The notes below the pieces were generated by a model, which was not told the origin of the DNA, did no database searches, and was given only the letters and a program-made list of their open reading frames with translations. A stretch of 64,000 nt of DNA from Acinetobacter pittii. GTDB taxonomy: Bacteria; Pseudomonadota; Gammaproteobacteria; Pseudomonadales; Moraxellaceae. Below, piece by piece: positions 18,315-26,953 of this stretch (position 1 is its first letter; each line of letters starts with the position of its first letter). The DNA is taken from positions 1,674,001-1,738,000 of the forward strand of contig NZ_CP139286.1 in assembly GCF_034067285.1 (NCBI RefSeq). Direction: 5' to 3'. The position numbers and the translations under genes were made by a program.

Positions 18315-19199
18315 ATGGGTTCAGGATTAATTATCGTATTTTTACCTATTGCACTTGCAATTATTATGGCTGGTTTGGGGCTGGAGTTGACTATAAATGA
18401 CTTTAAACGTGTGCGCCAACATCCAAAAGCAGTCTTTATCGCATTATTTTGCCAACTGGTTATTTTAGTCAGTATTGCTTTTATTATTTGTAAGATTCTT
18501 GCTTTACCACCCATGCTCGCCGTGGGTTTAATGCTACTTTCTGCATCACCAGGTGGACCAACTGCTAATTTATTTAGTTATCTCTATAAAGGCGATATTG
18601 CTTTAAATATTACTTTAACCGCTATAAATTCGGTAATTGCTGCATTTACACTTCCATTAATTGTGAACTTTGCAATACAACATTTTATGGAAAATGGACA
18701 AAATGTAGGATTGCAATTCTCTAAAATCATACAAGTTTTCCTTATTATTTTAATACCTGTCGGTATTGGAATGTTAATCCGCCATTTTTCACCCCATATA
18801 GCTGAAAAGCTCAATAGACCTGTACGTGTTTTTGCTATTGTTTTTCTAGTAACAATTATCATATTAGCAGTTGTGCGGGATTACCAAAATCTGATGACGT
18901 ATCTTGGGCAAATTGGGTTAGCAACTTTGCTGTTCTGTGTATGTAGTTTAATGGTGGGCTATTTTGTTCCACGATTATTCGGTGTAAATAGCTTTCAGGC
19001 AAAGGCTTGTGCGTTCGAAATCGGAATTCATAACAGTACTTTAGCTATGACCATTGCTTTTACGGTAATGGAAAGCAATATGGCTGCCATGCCAGCAGCG
19101 GTGTATTCATTATTTATGTACATTGTTGCAGCAAGCTTTGGTTCATTGTTAAATCGCTTGGAAAAGAAAGATATTTCGCAGCTCTCAACAACGACTTAA
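18315..19199 (+). CDS. Bile acid:sodium symporter family (BASS) transporter
   Basis: About 294 residues with roughly ten hydrophobic segments and the family's conserved stretches (SASPGGPTANLFSYLYKGDIALN near residue 80-105 and FEIGIHNSTLAMTIAF near 235-250). The ATG at 18315 is preferred over that at 18282 because AAAGGA precedes it and the protein then begins directly at the first membrane helix. BASS carriers move organic anions such as bile acids, pantoate or keto acids with sodium. It ends the beta-oxidation cluster and is followed by a strong terminator. Confidence 0.85.
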   Translation: MGSGLIIVFLPIALAIIMAGLGLELTINDFKRVRQHPKAVFIALFCQLVILVSIAFIICKILALPPMLAVGLMLLSASPGGPTANLFSYLYKGDIALNITLTAINSVIAAFTLPLIVNFAIQHFMENGQNVGLQFSKIIQVFLIILIPVGIGMLIRHFSPHIAEKLNRPVRVFAIVFLVTIIILAVVRDYQNLMTYLGQIGLATLLFCVCSLMVGYFVPRLFGVNSFQAKACAFEIGIHNSTLAMTIAFTVMESNMAAMPAAVYSLFMYIVAASFGSLLNRLEKKDISQLSTTT

Positions 19200-19230
19200 A
19201 TGAACTAAAAGGTTTCTTTAATTTTCAATT

Positions 19231-19256
19231 AAAAGGAGGTTAAAACCTCCTTTTTT
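19231..19256 (+). terminator. Intrinsic terminator ending the acid-catabolism cluster
   Basis: Eleven-base perfect arms (AAAAGGAGGTT / AACCTCCTTTT), two-base loop, and T-run. Confidence 0.85.
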
Positions 19257-19318
19257 GGTTCTATTAATAGTTTTATAGAACTTGTTTAAGTTTCATGTTA
19301 TCTCTTTAATATACAAGT

Positions 19319-20230
19319 CTATTTATACTTATTAATAACTGTTCTAATGACTTCTTGTACATCCAAAATTGCTTTGTCTTTAAGCGATGTTTTTCTACAT
19401 GAAAGAACCATGGGGTAGGTCGGTATCGAAATTGGACATTTTGTATAAATCAGGGCAGGTACAATTTCAGAAATCTTTCTTGCGGCGTGGGTGGGAAGAG
19501 TACAAACCGTTCCTTTATTTTTTAATAACCACGGAATAGCTGCAAAATGAGAAGTAGAAGCAAAAATCCGTCTGGTTTTATTTAATTTCGTTAAATGTTC
19601 GTCAACAATCCCAATTTGCCCAGTATTTGAAATGAGTAAATGTTCAAAACTTAAAAACTTATCCAGACTTAGTTCAATTGCATCTTCGGGATGTGTTACC
19701 AAACAAGAATAATCACCTAATACCATTAATTCTCGATACAAAGAATGATAGTAGATTCCACCAGATGTCACTCCAATATCAACATTATGCTTGACCAACA
19801 TTTCGGCAATGATATGCGTGTAGGTTTGTTTAATTACGATTCTGTAGTGTGGAAATTTTAATTTAACTTGTTCGATAATTTCTTGTGCAAATGCAATTTC
19901 AAAATCATCAGACATGCCAATCGTGATAATTCTTTGTTGCAAGGTATTGTCATTATTGGGTAGGGACAACAAGGTTTCCCTAAAAATATTTAAAGCATTG
20001 CTCACTAAGGGCTTTAAAGCATGAGCCTTGGTGGTGGGTGCAAGACCACGGCCAGTCCGCTGAAAAAGTGGATCTTGGTAAATATCTCTAAGTCGTCTTA
20101 AGGAGGCACTGACAGCAGATTGAGTAATTCCTAAACGCTCAGCTGCACGTGAAGCATTCTGTTCTTCATATAAGACTTCAAAGCACTTTAATAGATTTAA
20201 GTCGATTTGTGCGATATTAATTTCATTCAT
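19319..20230 (-). CDS. LysR-family transcriptional regulator
   Basis: 303 residues: helix-turn-helix near residues 10-65 (LLKCFEVLYEEQNASRAAERLGITQSAV in outline, with RLRDIYQDPLF) and a LysR effector domain. It is divergent from the DctA-led catabolic run on the plus strand, 415 bases away, and is the obvious candidate regulator of that run. The same N-terminal style (MNEIN...IDLNLLKCFE) is shared with the LysR at 9024-9965, so the two are related within the family. Inducer unknown. Confidence 0.88.
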   Translation of the reverse strand: MNEINIAQIDLNLLKCFEVLYEEQNASRAAERLGITQSAVSASLRRLRDIYQDPLFQRTGRGLAPTTKAHALKPLVSNALNIFRETLLSLPNNDNTLQQRIITIGMSDDFEIAFAQEIIEQVKLKFPHYRIVIKQTYTHIIAEMLVKHNVDIGVTSGGIYYHSLYRELMVLGDYSCLVTHPEDAIELSLDKFLSFEHLLISNTGQIGIVDEHLTKLNKTRRIFASTSHFAAIPWLLKNKGTVCTLPTHAARKISEIVPALIYTKCPISIPTYPMVLSCRKTSLKDKAILDVQEVIRTVINKYK

Positions 20231-20645
20231 ATCTGATAGTGCCTAAATCCTATTCCATAAAGATGGTGATTATATAACAATGAATTCAGACGTAAGGAAC
20301 GGAACTTATAAGGAAGGAGAAATAAGCTTCTTATTTTACGTGATGTTTTATCAAGCGATATCAATTTTTAGTGAAAAGTTATTGATATCATTGTTGATTC
20401 TTAAACTGGTCTAGCAAATAGGATTGATCAGGTTTATTTGGAAAAATATGATTAAGGACTGATTCTATGACAGATTATATTTTAAATCTAGCTTTTCGAT
20501 GAGTTAAACACTCTAGACAATTGAACCCTCTGATAAATGTAAATCTAAACACATATGAATGTTGTTTATAGGGGATTCGTTTGCCAAAAAATGCAGGGAT
20601 GTGTTTAAGCACAAGCATTTTAAAGTTTCGATATAGGAATTCGAC
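20231..20645. promoter_or_regulatory. 415-bp divergent control region with an inverted repeat
   Basis: No gene is seen. An inverted repeat GATATCAAT (20357-20365) / ATTGATATC (20381-20389) with a 15-base spacer could be an extended LysR-type binding site or a hairpin. A ribosome site (AGGAATT) precedes the dctA-like ATG at 20646. Confidence 0.4.
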
Positions 20646-21968
20646 ATGTTAAAAAAACTACATGTGCAGGTAATTATTGCAATTATTGCTGCCATTATTT
20701 TGGGTTTAGTTTCCCCCGAATGGGCAAAGGCAATGAAGCCATTAGGTCAAGCATTTATTGCTTTACTAAAAATGCTTTTAGCTCCTTTGATTTTTCTTAC
20801 CTTAGTTCATGGTTTAACTCATATTAAAGATATGAAAAAACTGGGCCGTTTGGGTATTAAGTCACTTATTTATTTTGAAGTATTAACAACCGTAGCAATG
20901 CTGATTGGTTTTGTGTTTGTCAATGTGTTGCAACCTGGTTTAGGCCTTCATGCAACTGACTTAGCCGAACCTGATGCAGCAAAGGGTTCAGCAACACTTT
21001 CCGCGGTTGATTTCTTCTTAAATATGATTCCGCATACCATCGTAGACGCTTTTGCGACTGGAAACGTATTACAAGTATTGGTTGTTTCAATTTTAGCGGG
21101 TATGGCTATCAATTTATGCTGTGGCCCAGACTCTGTCATTGTTAAGGGAATTGATGAAGCGCAAACCATCTTGTTCAAGATGCTGGGTTTTATTATGAAG
21201 CTTGCGCCACTCGGTGCATTTGGGGCGATGTCGGCTGCAATTGGTAGTTACGGCGGTGAAACACTAATTTATTTAATGAAGTTAATTGGTGTTTTCTATA
21301 CAGCTTGCTTCTTCTTTATCGTATTTGCTCTTGGTGCTGTGACGTGGATTATTGGTCTACCTTTCCTTACTGTTTTAAAAGTAATTCGTGACGAAATACT
21401 TTTGGTATTCGGTACAGCTTCTGGTGAAGTTGCCTTTCCTAAACTGATTGAAAAACTCAAAAAAACGGGTTGTGACGAAGCGGTTGTCGGGTTTGTCTTA
21501 CCTACAGGTTATAGCTTCAATTTAGATGGCACAGCTTTATATATGGCGATCGCTGTGGGCTTTATTGCTCAAGCAACTGATACACCTTTGAGTTTAATCG
21601 ATCAACTGGTTCTATTAGCAATTTTAAGCTTTACCTCGAAAGGTGGCACTACTGTCGCTGGAGGCGCCTTTATTAAGTTGGCGGCGACTTTACAGTCTGT
21701 AAAAACTTTACCTTTAGGTGGTTTGGGACTGTTGTTTGGTGTTGACCGGATTATGGCAACCATCATGGCAATTACCAACATTATTGGAAATACGCTTGCG
21801 GTTTATGCAGTCGCTCGTTGGGAAAATGCTTTCGATGCAGATGCCTTTGAAAAACAAACAGGGAAAAAACCTAAGCGTAGTTTGCTACGAGCTAAAGATT
21901 CTTTGGTAGAGACGCCGTTAGCCTCTGATTCAAATCACTCAAGTCAAGTTTTAGATAAATCTCATTAA
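20646..21968 (+). CDS. Dicarboxylate:cation symporter, DctA/DAACS family
   Basis: 440 residues with the hallmarks of the glutamate/C4-dicarboxylate carrier fold: multiple membrane helices, the serine-rich loop region (FGTASGEVAFPKL, near residue 258-270) and the NLDGTAL signature in TGYSFNLDGTALYMA. The C-terminal tail is hydrophilic. It likely brings in an organic acid for the genes that follow. A normal housekeeping DctA would stand alone, so here the carrier may be tuned to the pathway's substrate, which may be an aromatic or cyclic dicarboxylate. That last point is inferred from position. Confidence 0.88.
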   Translation: MLKKLHVQVIIAIIAAIILGLVSPEWAKAMKPLGQAFIALLKMLLAPLIFLTLVHGLTHIKDMKKLGRLGIKSLIYFEVLTTVAMLIGFVFVNVLQPGLGLHATDLAEPDAAKGSATLSAVDFFLNMIPHTIVDAFATGNVLQVLVVSILAGMAINLCCGPDSVIVKGIDEAQTILFKMLGFIMKLAPLGAFGAMSAAIGSYGGETLIYLMKLIGVFYTACFFFIVFALGAVTWIIGLPFLTVLKVIRDEILLVFGTASGEVAFPKLIEKLKKTGCDEAVVGFVLPTGYSFNLDGTALYMAIAVGFIAQATDTPLSLIDQLVLLAILSFTSKGGTTVAGGAFIKLAATLQSVKTLPLGGLGLLFGVDRIMATIMAITNIIGNTLAVYAVARWENAFDADAFEKQTGKKPKRSLLRAKDSLVETPLASDSNHSSQVLDKSH

Positions 21969-21998
21969 TTATCTCAACTTCTTATATCGAGAATAGAC

Positions 21999-22562
21999 AT
22001 GCGTTTAAAAGCTATCGACCCAGAACATTTAACTGCTGAACAACAAGTTGTATTCGATGCAATTGCAAGCGGTCCACGTAAAGGTGTGCGAGGTCCTTTA
22101 GCGATCTGGTTGCATCATCCAAAGTTAGCCAACTTAGCACAAAGTCTTGGCCAATATTGTCGCTACGACAGCTGTTTAGAGCCGCGTTTGAGTGAGTTAG
22201 CCATTTTATTGATGGGTAGACACTGGCTTGCTGAATATGAATGGGCTGCTCATAAACCTTATGCAATTGAGGCTGGCCTAAGTACAGACGTCATTGAAGC
22301 AATTCGTTTAGGTGAGCAACCTGCGTTTATTCATAAAGATGAACAATTAATCTATCAGTTTATTTGTGAGCTTCATGAAACTAAAAGGGTATCTGAGCAG
22401 ACCTATAGAGATATAGAGCAACTACTTGGGGCAGATACATTAATCGATTTAGTTGCAATAGCAGGTTATTACACCCTGATTTCCATGACGATTAATGTAT
22501 TTGAAGTTCCACCACCAGCAGGTATAGCTCCTGAATTACCAACTCCAAAAGCAGGAATTTAA
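21999..22562 (+). CDS. Carboxymuconolactone decarboxylase (CMD) family protein
   Basis: 187 residues. The central helix pair RLSELAILLMGRHWLAEYEWAAHKPYAIEAGL is the CMD/AhpD core; there is no CxxC, so this is not an AhpD-type peroxidase but resembles the decarboxylase branch or the larger uncharacterised branch often found in aromatic-degradation clusters. It follows the symporter by 30 bases and abuts the SDR gene (TAATATG). A lactone decarboxylation or isomerisation step is the natural guess, not shown. Confidence 0.8.
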   Translation: MRLKAIDPEHLTAEQQVVFDAIASGPRKGVRGPLAIWLHHPKLANLAQSLGQYCRYDSCLEPRLSELAILLMGRHWLAEYEWAAHKPYAIEAGLSTDVIEAIRLGEQPAFIHKDEQLIYQFICELHETKRVSEQTYRDIEQLLGADTLIDLVAIAGYYTLISMTINVFEVPPPAGIAPELPTPKAGI

Positions 22563-22563
22563 T

Positions 22564-23382
22564 ATGTTTGATGAAATTAATCCTCAAGGACGTTTGCAAG
22601 ACAAAGTTGCAATCATTACGGGTGCAGGTTGTGTGGGTCCGGGTTGGGGAAATGGTCGTGCAGCGGCAGTACTCTTTGCAAAAGCAGGAGCAAAAATTTT
22701 TGCCGTAGATCGTTCGATTGATGCAATGCAAGAGACTTTAAATCGTATTCAAAACTTTGATGGTGACGTGACACCTTTTGCGTGTGATGTGACTGACAGT
22801 CAGTCAGTCAAAGCCATGGTTGAAGCCTGCGTAGAGAAATATGGACGCGTAGATATTTTAGTGAATAACGTTGGTGGTTCTGCTGCTGGTGGTGCTGTCG
22901 CTCTATCAGAAGAGGCTTGGAACAAACAGCTCGACTTAAATTTAAAAAGTGTCTTTTTAACTTGTAAACATGCCATTCCCTATATGGAGCAACAAGGCGG
23001 TGGTTCGATTGTAAATACGGCTTCAACTTCTGGAATTCGTTTTACAGGTTCCCCGCAAGTTGCCTATGCCGCAAGTAAAGCCGCAATTATTCAATTATCA
23101 AAAGTGACTGCTGTCGAATATGCCCCTAAAGGAATACGTGTAAACACTATCTTGCCGGGTCAATTACATACGCCAATGGTTGAGGTCCGTTTAGCAGGGC
23201 AACGTACAGGCGGTGATGTGGATCAATTGCTTGAAAGTCGTTTAAAACGAATTCCCGCAGGCTTTATGGGAGATGGCCGTGATACAGCGTTTGCTGCTTT
23301 GTTTCTTGCAAGTGATGAAGCACGTTTTGTTACCGGAACAGAAATTGTGGTCGATGGCGGAATGACTGCACGCTGTGATTAA
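22564..23382 (+). CDS. Short-chain dehydrogenase/reductase with an extended glycine loop
   Basis: 272 residues. The nucleotide motif is unusual: TGAGCVGPGWGNGRA at about 19-33, longer than the standard TGxxxGIG. NNVGG, the catalytic Tyr-x3-Lys (YAASK) and the terminal VDGGMTA are present. The gene begins one base after the preceding stop and is clearly cotranscribed. Its likely job is oxidation of a hydroxylated ring or lactone intermediate before the LigI-like amidohydrolase acts. Confidence 0.85.
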   Translation: MFDEINPQGRLQDKVAIITGAGCVGPGWGNGRAAAVLFAKAGAKIFAVDRSIDAMQETLNRIQNFDGDVTPFACDVTDSQSVKAMVEACVEKYGRVDILVNNVGGSAAGGAVALSEEAWNKQLDLNLKSVFLTCKHAIPYMEQQGGGSIVNTASTSGIRFTGSPQVAYAASKAAIIQLSKVTAVEYAPKGIRVNTILPGQLHTPMVEVRLAGQRTGGDVDQLLESRLKRIPAGFMGDGRDTAFAALFLASDEARFVTGTEIVVDGGMTARCD

Positions 23383-23461
23383 GGTGAATTCCGAGTAACT
23401 CCAAATATGTGAGCTGCATGGAATATTTGTTAAACCTAATAAGATTTGTTTAGGAAGTACT

Positions 23462-24301
23462 ATGTCATTTAATTTGCCAAGAGGTTCATGGGATTGCCAT
23501 TTTCATATATATGGGCCTTTTGATCGCTTTCCGTTACCTAAAGACGCTGCATATCACCCTGAACCAGCAACCTTTCAACAAATGCTTGAGTTGCACAAAA
23601 GTTTAGGAATTGAACACGGTGTTTTTGTTCAAGCCGTTGCCTACGGTTCAGATAACGCCATCATTTTAGATGCGATTGAACAAAGTAACTTTAATTATCG
23701 GGGTGTGGCTTTAGTAGATCACGATATTTCTGATCAACAGCTCATTGAATTAAAGCACGGTGGTATTTGTGGTATTCGCTTTAACATGATGGGGCATTTG
23801 CCTGGAAGTCGTGATCCGCAAGCACTACGTAGCTTGGTTGAGCGAGTTGCAAAGCTTGGATTGCATATTCAGATACACGGCAAAATTGAAGATATCCTAC
23901 CTGCGATTGAAGCTTGGCAAGACATAGATGTCGATATTGTGATTGATCACATGGCGCGACCTAATTTACTCGATTCACAAGATGCAGAAAACACTTTTCA
24001 TAAACTGCAACAAGTCATGTCGAATCCGAAGCATTGGCTAAAAATTTCCGGAATTGATCGTGCAATGAATGGTCAGCCTGCCAACACTTGGGAGGCTTCA
24101 CTGAATTGGGTTCAAAAGTTAATCAAGCTTGCTCCAAACCGAGTGGTATGGGGAACAGATTGGCCTCATCCAAATATTAAAGGTGAGGTTCCTAATGATG
24201 ATGAGCTTTTACAGTTTGCATTAAAAGCACTCGATACGCCCGAATTAAAACAAGCCGTATTTGTCGATAATCCTCGAAATTTATATTTCAAAGAAAATTA
24301 A
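23462..24301 (+). CDS. Amidohydrolase of the 2-pyrone-4,6-dicarboxylate hydrolase (LigI)-like family
   Basis: 279 residues, TIM-barrel amidohydrolase 2 family. Motifs: DCHFHIYGP at 11-19, HGK near residue 139-141, DHMAR, and WGTDWPHPN near 230-238. These match LigI-type lactonases that hydrolyse 2-pyrone-4,6-dicarboxylate or sugar lactones, often without a bound metal. With the CMD-like protein and SDR it makes a lactone or pyrone intermediate likely in this pathway. A perfect hairpin follows the stop. Confidence 0.82.
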   Translation: MSFNLPRGSWDCHFHIYGPFDRFPLPKDAAYHPEPATFQQMLELHKSLGIEHGVFVQAVAYGSDNAIILDAIEQSNFNYRGVALVDHDISDQQLIELKHGGICGIRFNMMGHLPGSRDPQALRSLVERVAKLGLHIQIHGKIEDILPAIEAWQDIDVDIVIDHMARPNLLDSQDAENTFHKLQQVMSNPKHWLKISGIDRAMNGQPANTWEASLNWVQKLIKLAPNRVVWGTDWPHPNIKGEVPNDDELLQFALKALDTPELKQAVFVDNPRNLYFKEN

Positions 24302-24316
24302 AGTTCTAAAACCAAT

Positions 24317-24341
24317 GAAGTATTCATTGAGTGAATACTTC
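24317..24341 (+). terminator. Hairpin after the LigI-like gene
   Basis: Ten-base perfect arms GAAGTATTCA / TGAATACTTC with a five-base loop, only a short T tail. It may reduce transcription into the periplasmic-binding-protein gene. Confidence 0.5.
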
Positions 24342-24362
24342 TTCACTTAAAAGGAAGTAAAA

Positions 24363-25136
24363 ATGAGTTTAAAAAAATTAGTCTCAGGAATGGGCTTATC
24401 AATTGCTATGGTCATACCAGCGCATGCAGCGCAATTAAATATTATTGCTTCTGGTTCTTTTCATGGTGCAATGGACACCCTGATTCCGATGTATGAGAAA
24501 TTAACCGGAAATACGGTTCATATTGAATGGGGACCATCAGCTGGAAAGTCTCCTGAATCATTACCAATGCGGATTAAAAATAATGAAAAAATGGACTTGG
24601 CAATTATTTTGGATGATGCACTTAAATCTAATGAGTTAAGTCAAAATTTTGACTTAACTAGTCGTACTGAATTGGCAAATTCAAAAATTGGTTTGGCAGT
24701 GAGTAGAGGAACTAAAGTACCGCCGTTAAAAAATGAAGCAGACCTAAAGGCAGCCTTATTGTCAGCCCAAAAAGTTGCCTACTCTCAAGGTGCAAGCGGT
24801 GTCTATATTCGCTCAACCTTATTCAAAAAACTAAATATTGAACAAGAAATGCAAAAAAAAGGGCTTGAAGTACCAGGTAAAAAACTGGTTGGAGAAGTTT
24901 TAGTAGAACGCCAAGCCGATGTAGGAATGCAACAGATTAGTGAACTTAAACATACTAAAGGAATTACCTTTGTCGCACCTTTACCTGAAAGCTTGCAATA
25001 CGTTAGTAAATTTTCCTCAGTCATTGCCAAAAAAGCTGAACATCCTGAAATCGCAGCTCAATTTGTACAGTTTTTAAAAACTAAACAAGCAGCAAGTATT
25101 TTGACTAAAAGTGGTTTGGAACCACTGGGTCAGTGA
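24363..25136 (+). CDS. Periplasmic substrate-binding protein, molybdate-type fold, without ABC partners
   Basis: 257 residues. Signal peptide ending near residue 23 (VIPAHA), then a type-2 periplasmic-binding fold of the molybdate/ModA-like class (LNIIASGSFHGAMDTLIPMYEKLTG at the start, KKVAYSQGASGVYI-like hinge segment mid-protein). No ABC permease or ATPase gene is near. Solo binding proteins of this kind occur in aromatic-degradation clusters, possibly delivering a ligand to another carrier or to a sensor. The ligand is not predictable here; molybdate is unlikely given the setting. Confidence 0.75.
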   Translation: MSLKKLVSGMGLSIAMVIPAHAAQLNIIASGSFHGAMDTLIPMYEKLTGNTVHIEWGPSAGKSPESLPMRIKNNEKMDLAIILDDALKSNELSQNFDLTSRTELANSKIGLAVSRGTKVPPLKNEADLKAALLSAQKVAYSQGASGVYIRSTLFKKLNIEQEMQKKGLEVPGKKLVGEVLVERQADVGMQQISELKHTKGITFVAPLPESLQYVSKFSSVIAKKAEHPEIAAQFVQFLKTKQAASILTKSGLEPLGQ

Positions 25137-25252
25137 AAAATCGGCATGAAAAATACTTCACTGTAATTTTGGCGACATCGTTGAGTCTAATGACTTAAAT
25201 CTATTTATTTAATTTTTAAACCACAATCATCTAAAACATGGAGTTGATTAAG

Positions 25253-26185
25253 ATGAACAAAACCTTAGCTATTTTATCTACAGCAATATTATTAGCCACA
25301 GCAACGGTTACGGAAGCAAAACAAACAAATATCTCACCAGCGGCCCATACAACTGCCACTTCTAAGGTCAGCAGTGTGCCTTATGAGATGGTGAAGTATG
25401 GTGATGTCTCTATTCAAGCCTATGTACAAGGTAAGGGGCCTACTATTGTGATTATGTCGTCACTAGGACGTTCTGTACGTGACTATGATGTGGTTGCCCA
25501 AGATTTGGTTAAACAGGGCTTTAGAGTCATTCGACCGGAAGTTCGTGGAATTGGTTTAAGCCGTGGACCAATGGAAAAATTGCATATTCAAGACTATGGA
25601 AACGACGTTGCTGCAGTAATTGAACATTTTAAAGCTGGTCCTGCAATTGTAGTCGGCCATGCATGGGGCAATTTCCCAACCCGTATGGTTGCAACACAGC
25701 GTCCAGATCTGGTTAAAGGGGTGGTATTAGCAGGTGCTTCGGCTGGTAAAGTGCCAGAAGGATATAAAGGTAAACCAATCGGTCCTGAAATACGTGAGGC
25801 GATTGATAACGCTGGAAATGAAGAGCTTCCAGAAGCTAAGCGTATCGAATATTTAAAACGTGCGTTCTTTGCACCAATGAATGACCCACGCGTATGGTTA
25901 ACTGGCTGGCACCACGAAGCACACGATGCACAAGGTTATGCGCGTAATAACACGCCTGTAGATGATTACTTTGCTGCTGGTAAAGCACCTATTTTAGATA
26001 TTCAACCAGAATATGACACAGTTGCACCTAAACCTTTAAGAGGTGTTTTAAAAGGTGCTTTAGGTGACCGAGTGACTATTGTAGAAATTAAAAACGCAGG
26101 TCATGCCTTAGTTCCAGAGCAACCAAAGGCTTTAGCTGAGGCGATTGGTAAATTTGCTAAACAACAATTCGCTAAAAAATCATAG
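25253..26185 (+). CDS. Exported alpha/beta-hydrolase-fold protein with Ala at the nucleophile position
   Basis: 310 residues from the ATG at 25253, chosen because GGAG lies nine bases ahead and a signal peptide (KTLAILSTAILLATATVTEA) follows at once. The fold is clear: an oxyanion loop, an ordinary acid (EYDTVAP) and His (NAGHALVPE). The nucleophile elbow, however, reads GHAWG at 135-139: Ala137, codon GCA at 25661-25663, where Ser, Asp or Cys is expected. I recall related proteins with GHAFGN, so this may be a family trait, not damage. It could be a binding protein or use a different chemistry. It is not a credible cytoplasmic enol-lactonase. Confidence 0.8.
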   Translation: MNKTLAILSTAILLATATVTEAKQTNISPAAHTTATSKVSSVPYEMVKYGDVSIQAYVQGKGPTIVIMSSLGRSVRDYDVVAQDLVKQGFRVIRPEVRGIGLSRGPMEKLHIQDYGNDVAAVIEHFKAGPAIVVGHAWGNFPTRMVATQRPDLVKGVVLAGASAGKVPEGYKGKPIGPEIREAIDNAGNEELPEAKRIEYLKRAFFAPMNDPRVWLTGWHHEAHDAQGYARNNTPVDDYFAAGKAPILDIQPEYDTVAPKPLRGVLKGALGDRVTIVEIKNAGHALVPEQPKALAEAIGKFAKQQFAKKS

Positions 26186-26196
26186 TCTTTTCTTAA

Positions 26197-26226
26197 AGAG
26201 TCGAACGTTATTGAGCGTTCGACTTT
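26197..26226 (+). terminator. Intrinsic terminator candidate after the alpha/beta hydrolase
   Basis: AGTCGAACG / CGTTCGACT nine-base perfect arms, extended by A-T pairs, with an eight-base loop and a short T-rich tail. It lies 38 bases ahead of the CoA-transferase start. Confidence 0.6.
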
Positions 26227-26263
26227 ACTCATTCCTATGCATTATAGCTCTAAGGTTTCTCAC

Positions 26264-26935
26264 ATGATTGACAAAAGTAAGTCCTCACTAAGCGAGGCAC
26301 TATCGCAGATTAAAGATGGTGCAACCATTCTGATTGGTGGTTTTGGTACCGCAGGACAACCCGCTGAACTCATTGACGGACTGATTGAACTGGGTGTTAA
26401 AGATTTAACTATTGTCAGCAACAATGCCGGTAACGGTGATTACGGTCTGGCGAAACTGCTTAAAGCCGGTTCAGTTAAAAAAGTGATTTGTTCTTTCCCA
26501 CGTCAGGCAGACTCTTATGTGTTTGATGAGTTGTACCGTGCTGGAAAGGTCGAACTTGAAGTGGTGCCGCAAGGTAATCTGGCTTGTCGTATTCAGGCAG
26601 CAGGTATGGGGCTTGGGGCTGTGTTTACCCCAACAGGCTTTGGAACACTTTTAGCTGAAGGCAAAGAAACCCGTGAGATTGATGGGAAAGATTATGTACT
26701 TGAATATCCGATCAAGGCGGACTTTGCCTTGATTAAGGCTTACAAGGGCGACCGCTGGGGCAATCTGGTTTACCGTAAATCAGCACGTAACTTTGGTCCG
26801 ATCATGGCGATGGCTGCTGATGTCACCATTGCTCAGGTTTCTGAGGTTGTAGAACTGGGTGGATTAGACCCGGAACACATCATCACCCCAGGTATCTTTG
26901 TACAGCACGTTGTACAAGTCGCACCCGCACAGTAA
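26264..26935 (+). CDS. catI: 3-oxoadipate CoA-transferase subunit A
   Basis: 223 residues from the ATG at 26264; the in-frame ATG at 26237 would add nine residues not usual for the family. The subunit-A signature GATILIGGFGTAGQPAELIDGL and SNNAGNGDYGLA are present. With subunit B it moves CoA from succinyl-CoA to 3-oxoadipate, the penultimate step of the beta-ketoadipate pathway. CatI and PcaI are nearly identical in Acinetobacter, so the symbol is a choice made on the nearby catC-like gene. The coding sequence is GC-richer than the genes before it. Confidence 0.88.
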   Translation: MIDKSKSSLSEALSQIKDGATILIGGFGTAGQPAELIDGLIELGVKDLTIVSNNAGNGDYGLAKLLKAGSVKKVICSFPRQADSYVFDELYRAGKVELEVVPQGNLACRIQAAGMGLGAVFTPTGFGTLLAEGKETREIDGKDYVLEYPIKADFALIKAYKGDRWGNLVYRKSARNFGPIMAMAADVTIAQVSEVVELGGLDPEHIITPGIFVQHVVQVAPAQ

Positions 26936-26953
26936 GCAATAAGGAGAAATAAC

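Noticed and set aside
25253..26185. Enol-lactonase (CatD/PcaD) for the cat genes downstream
   Set aside because: It has a signal peptide and no nucleophile Ser; CatD and PcaD are cytoplasmic with a regular GxSxG.
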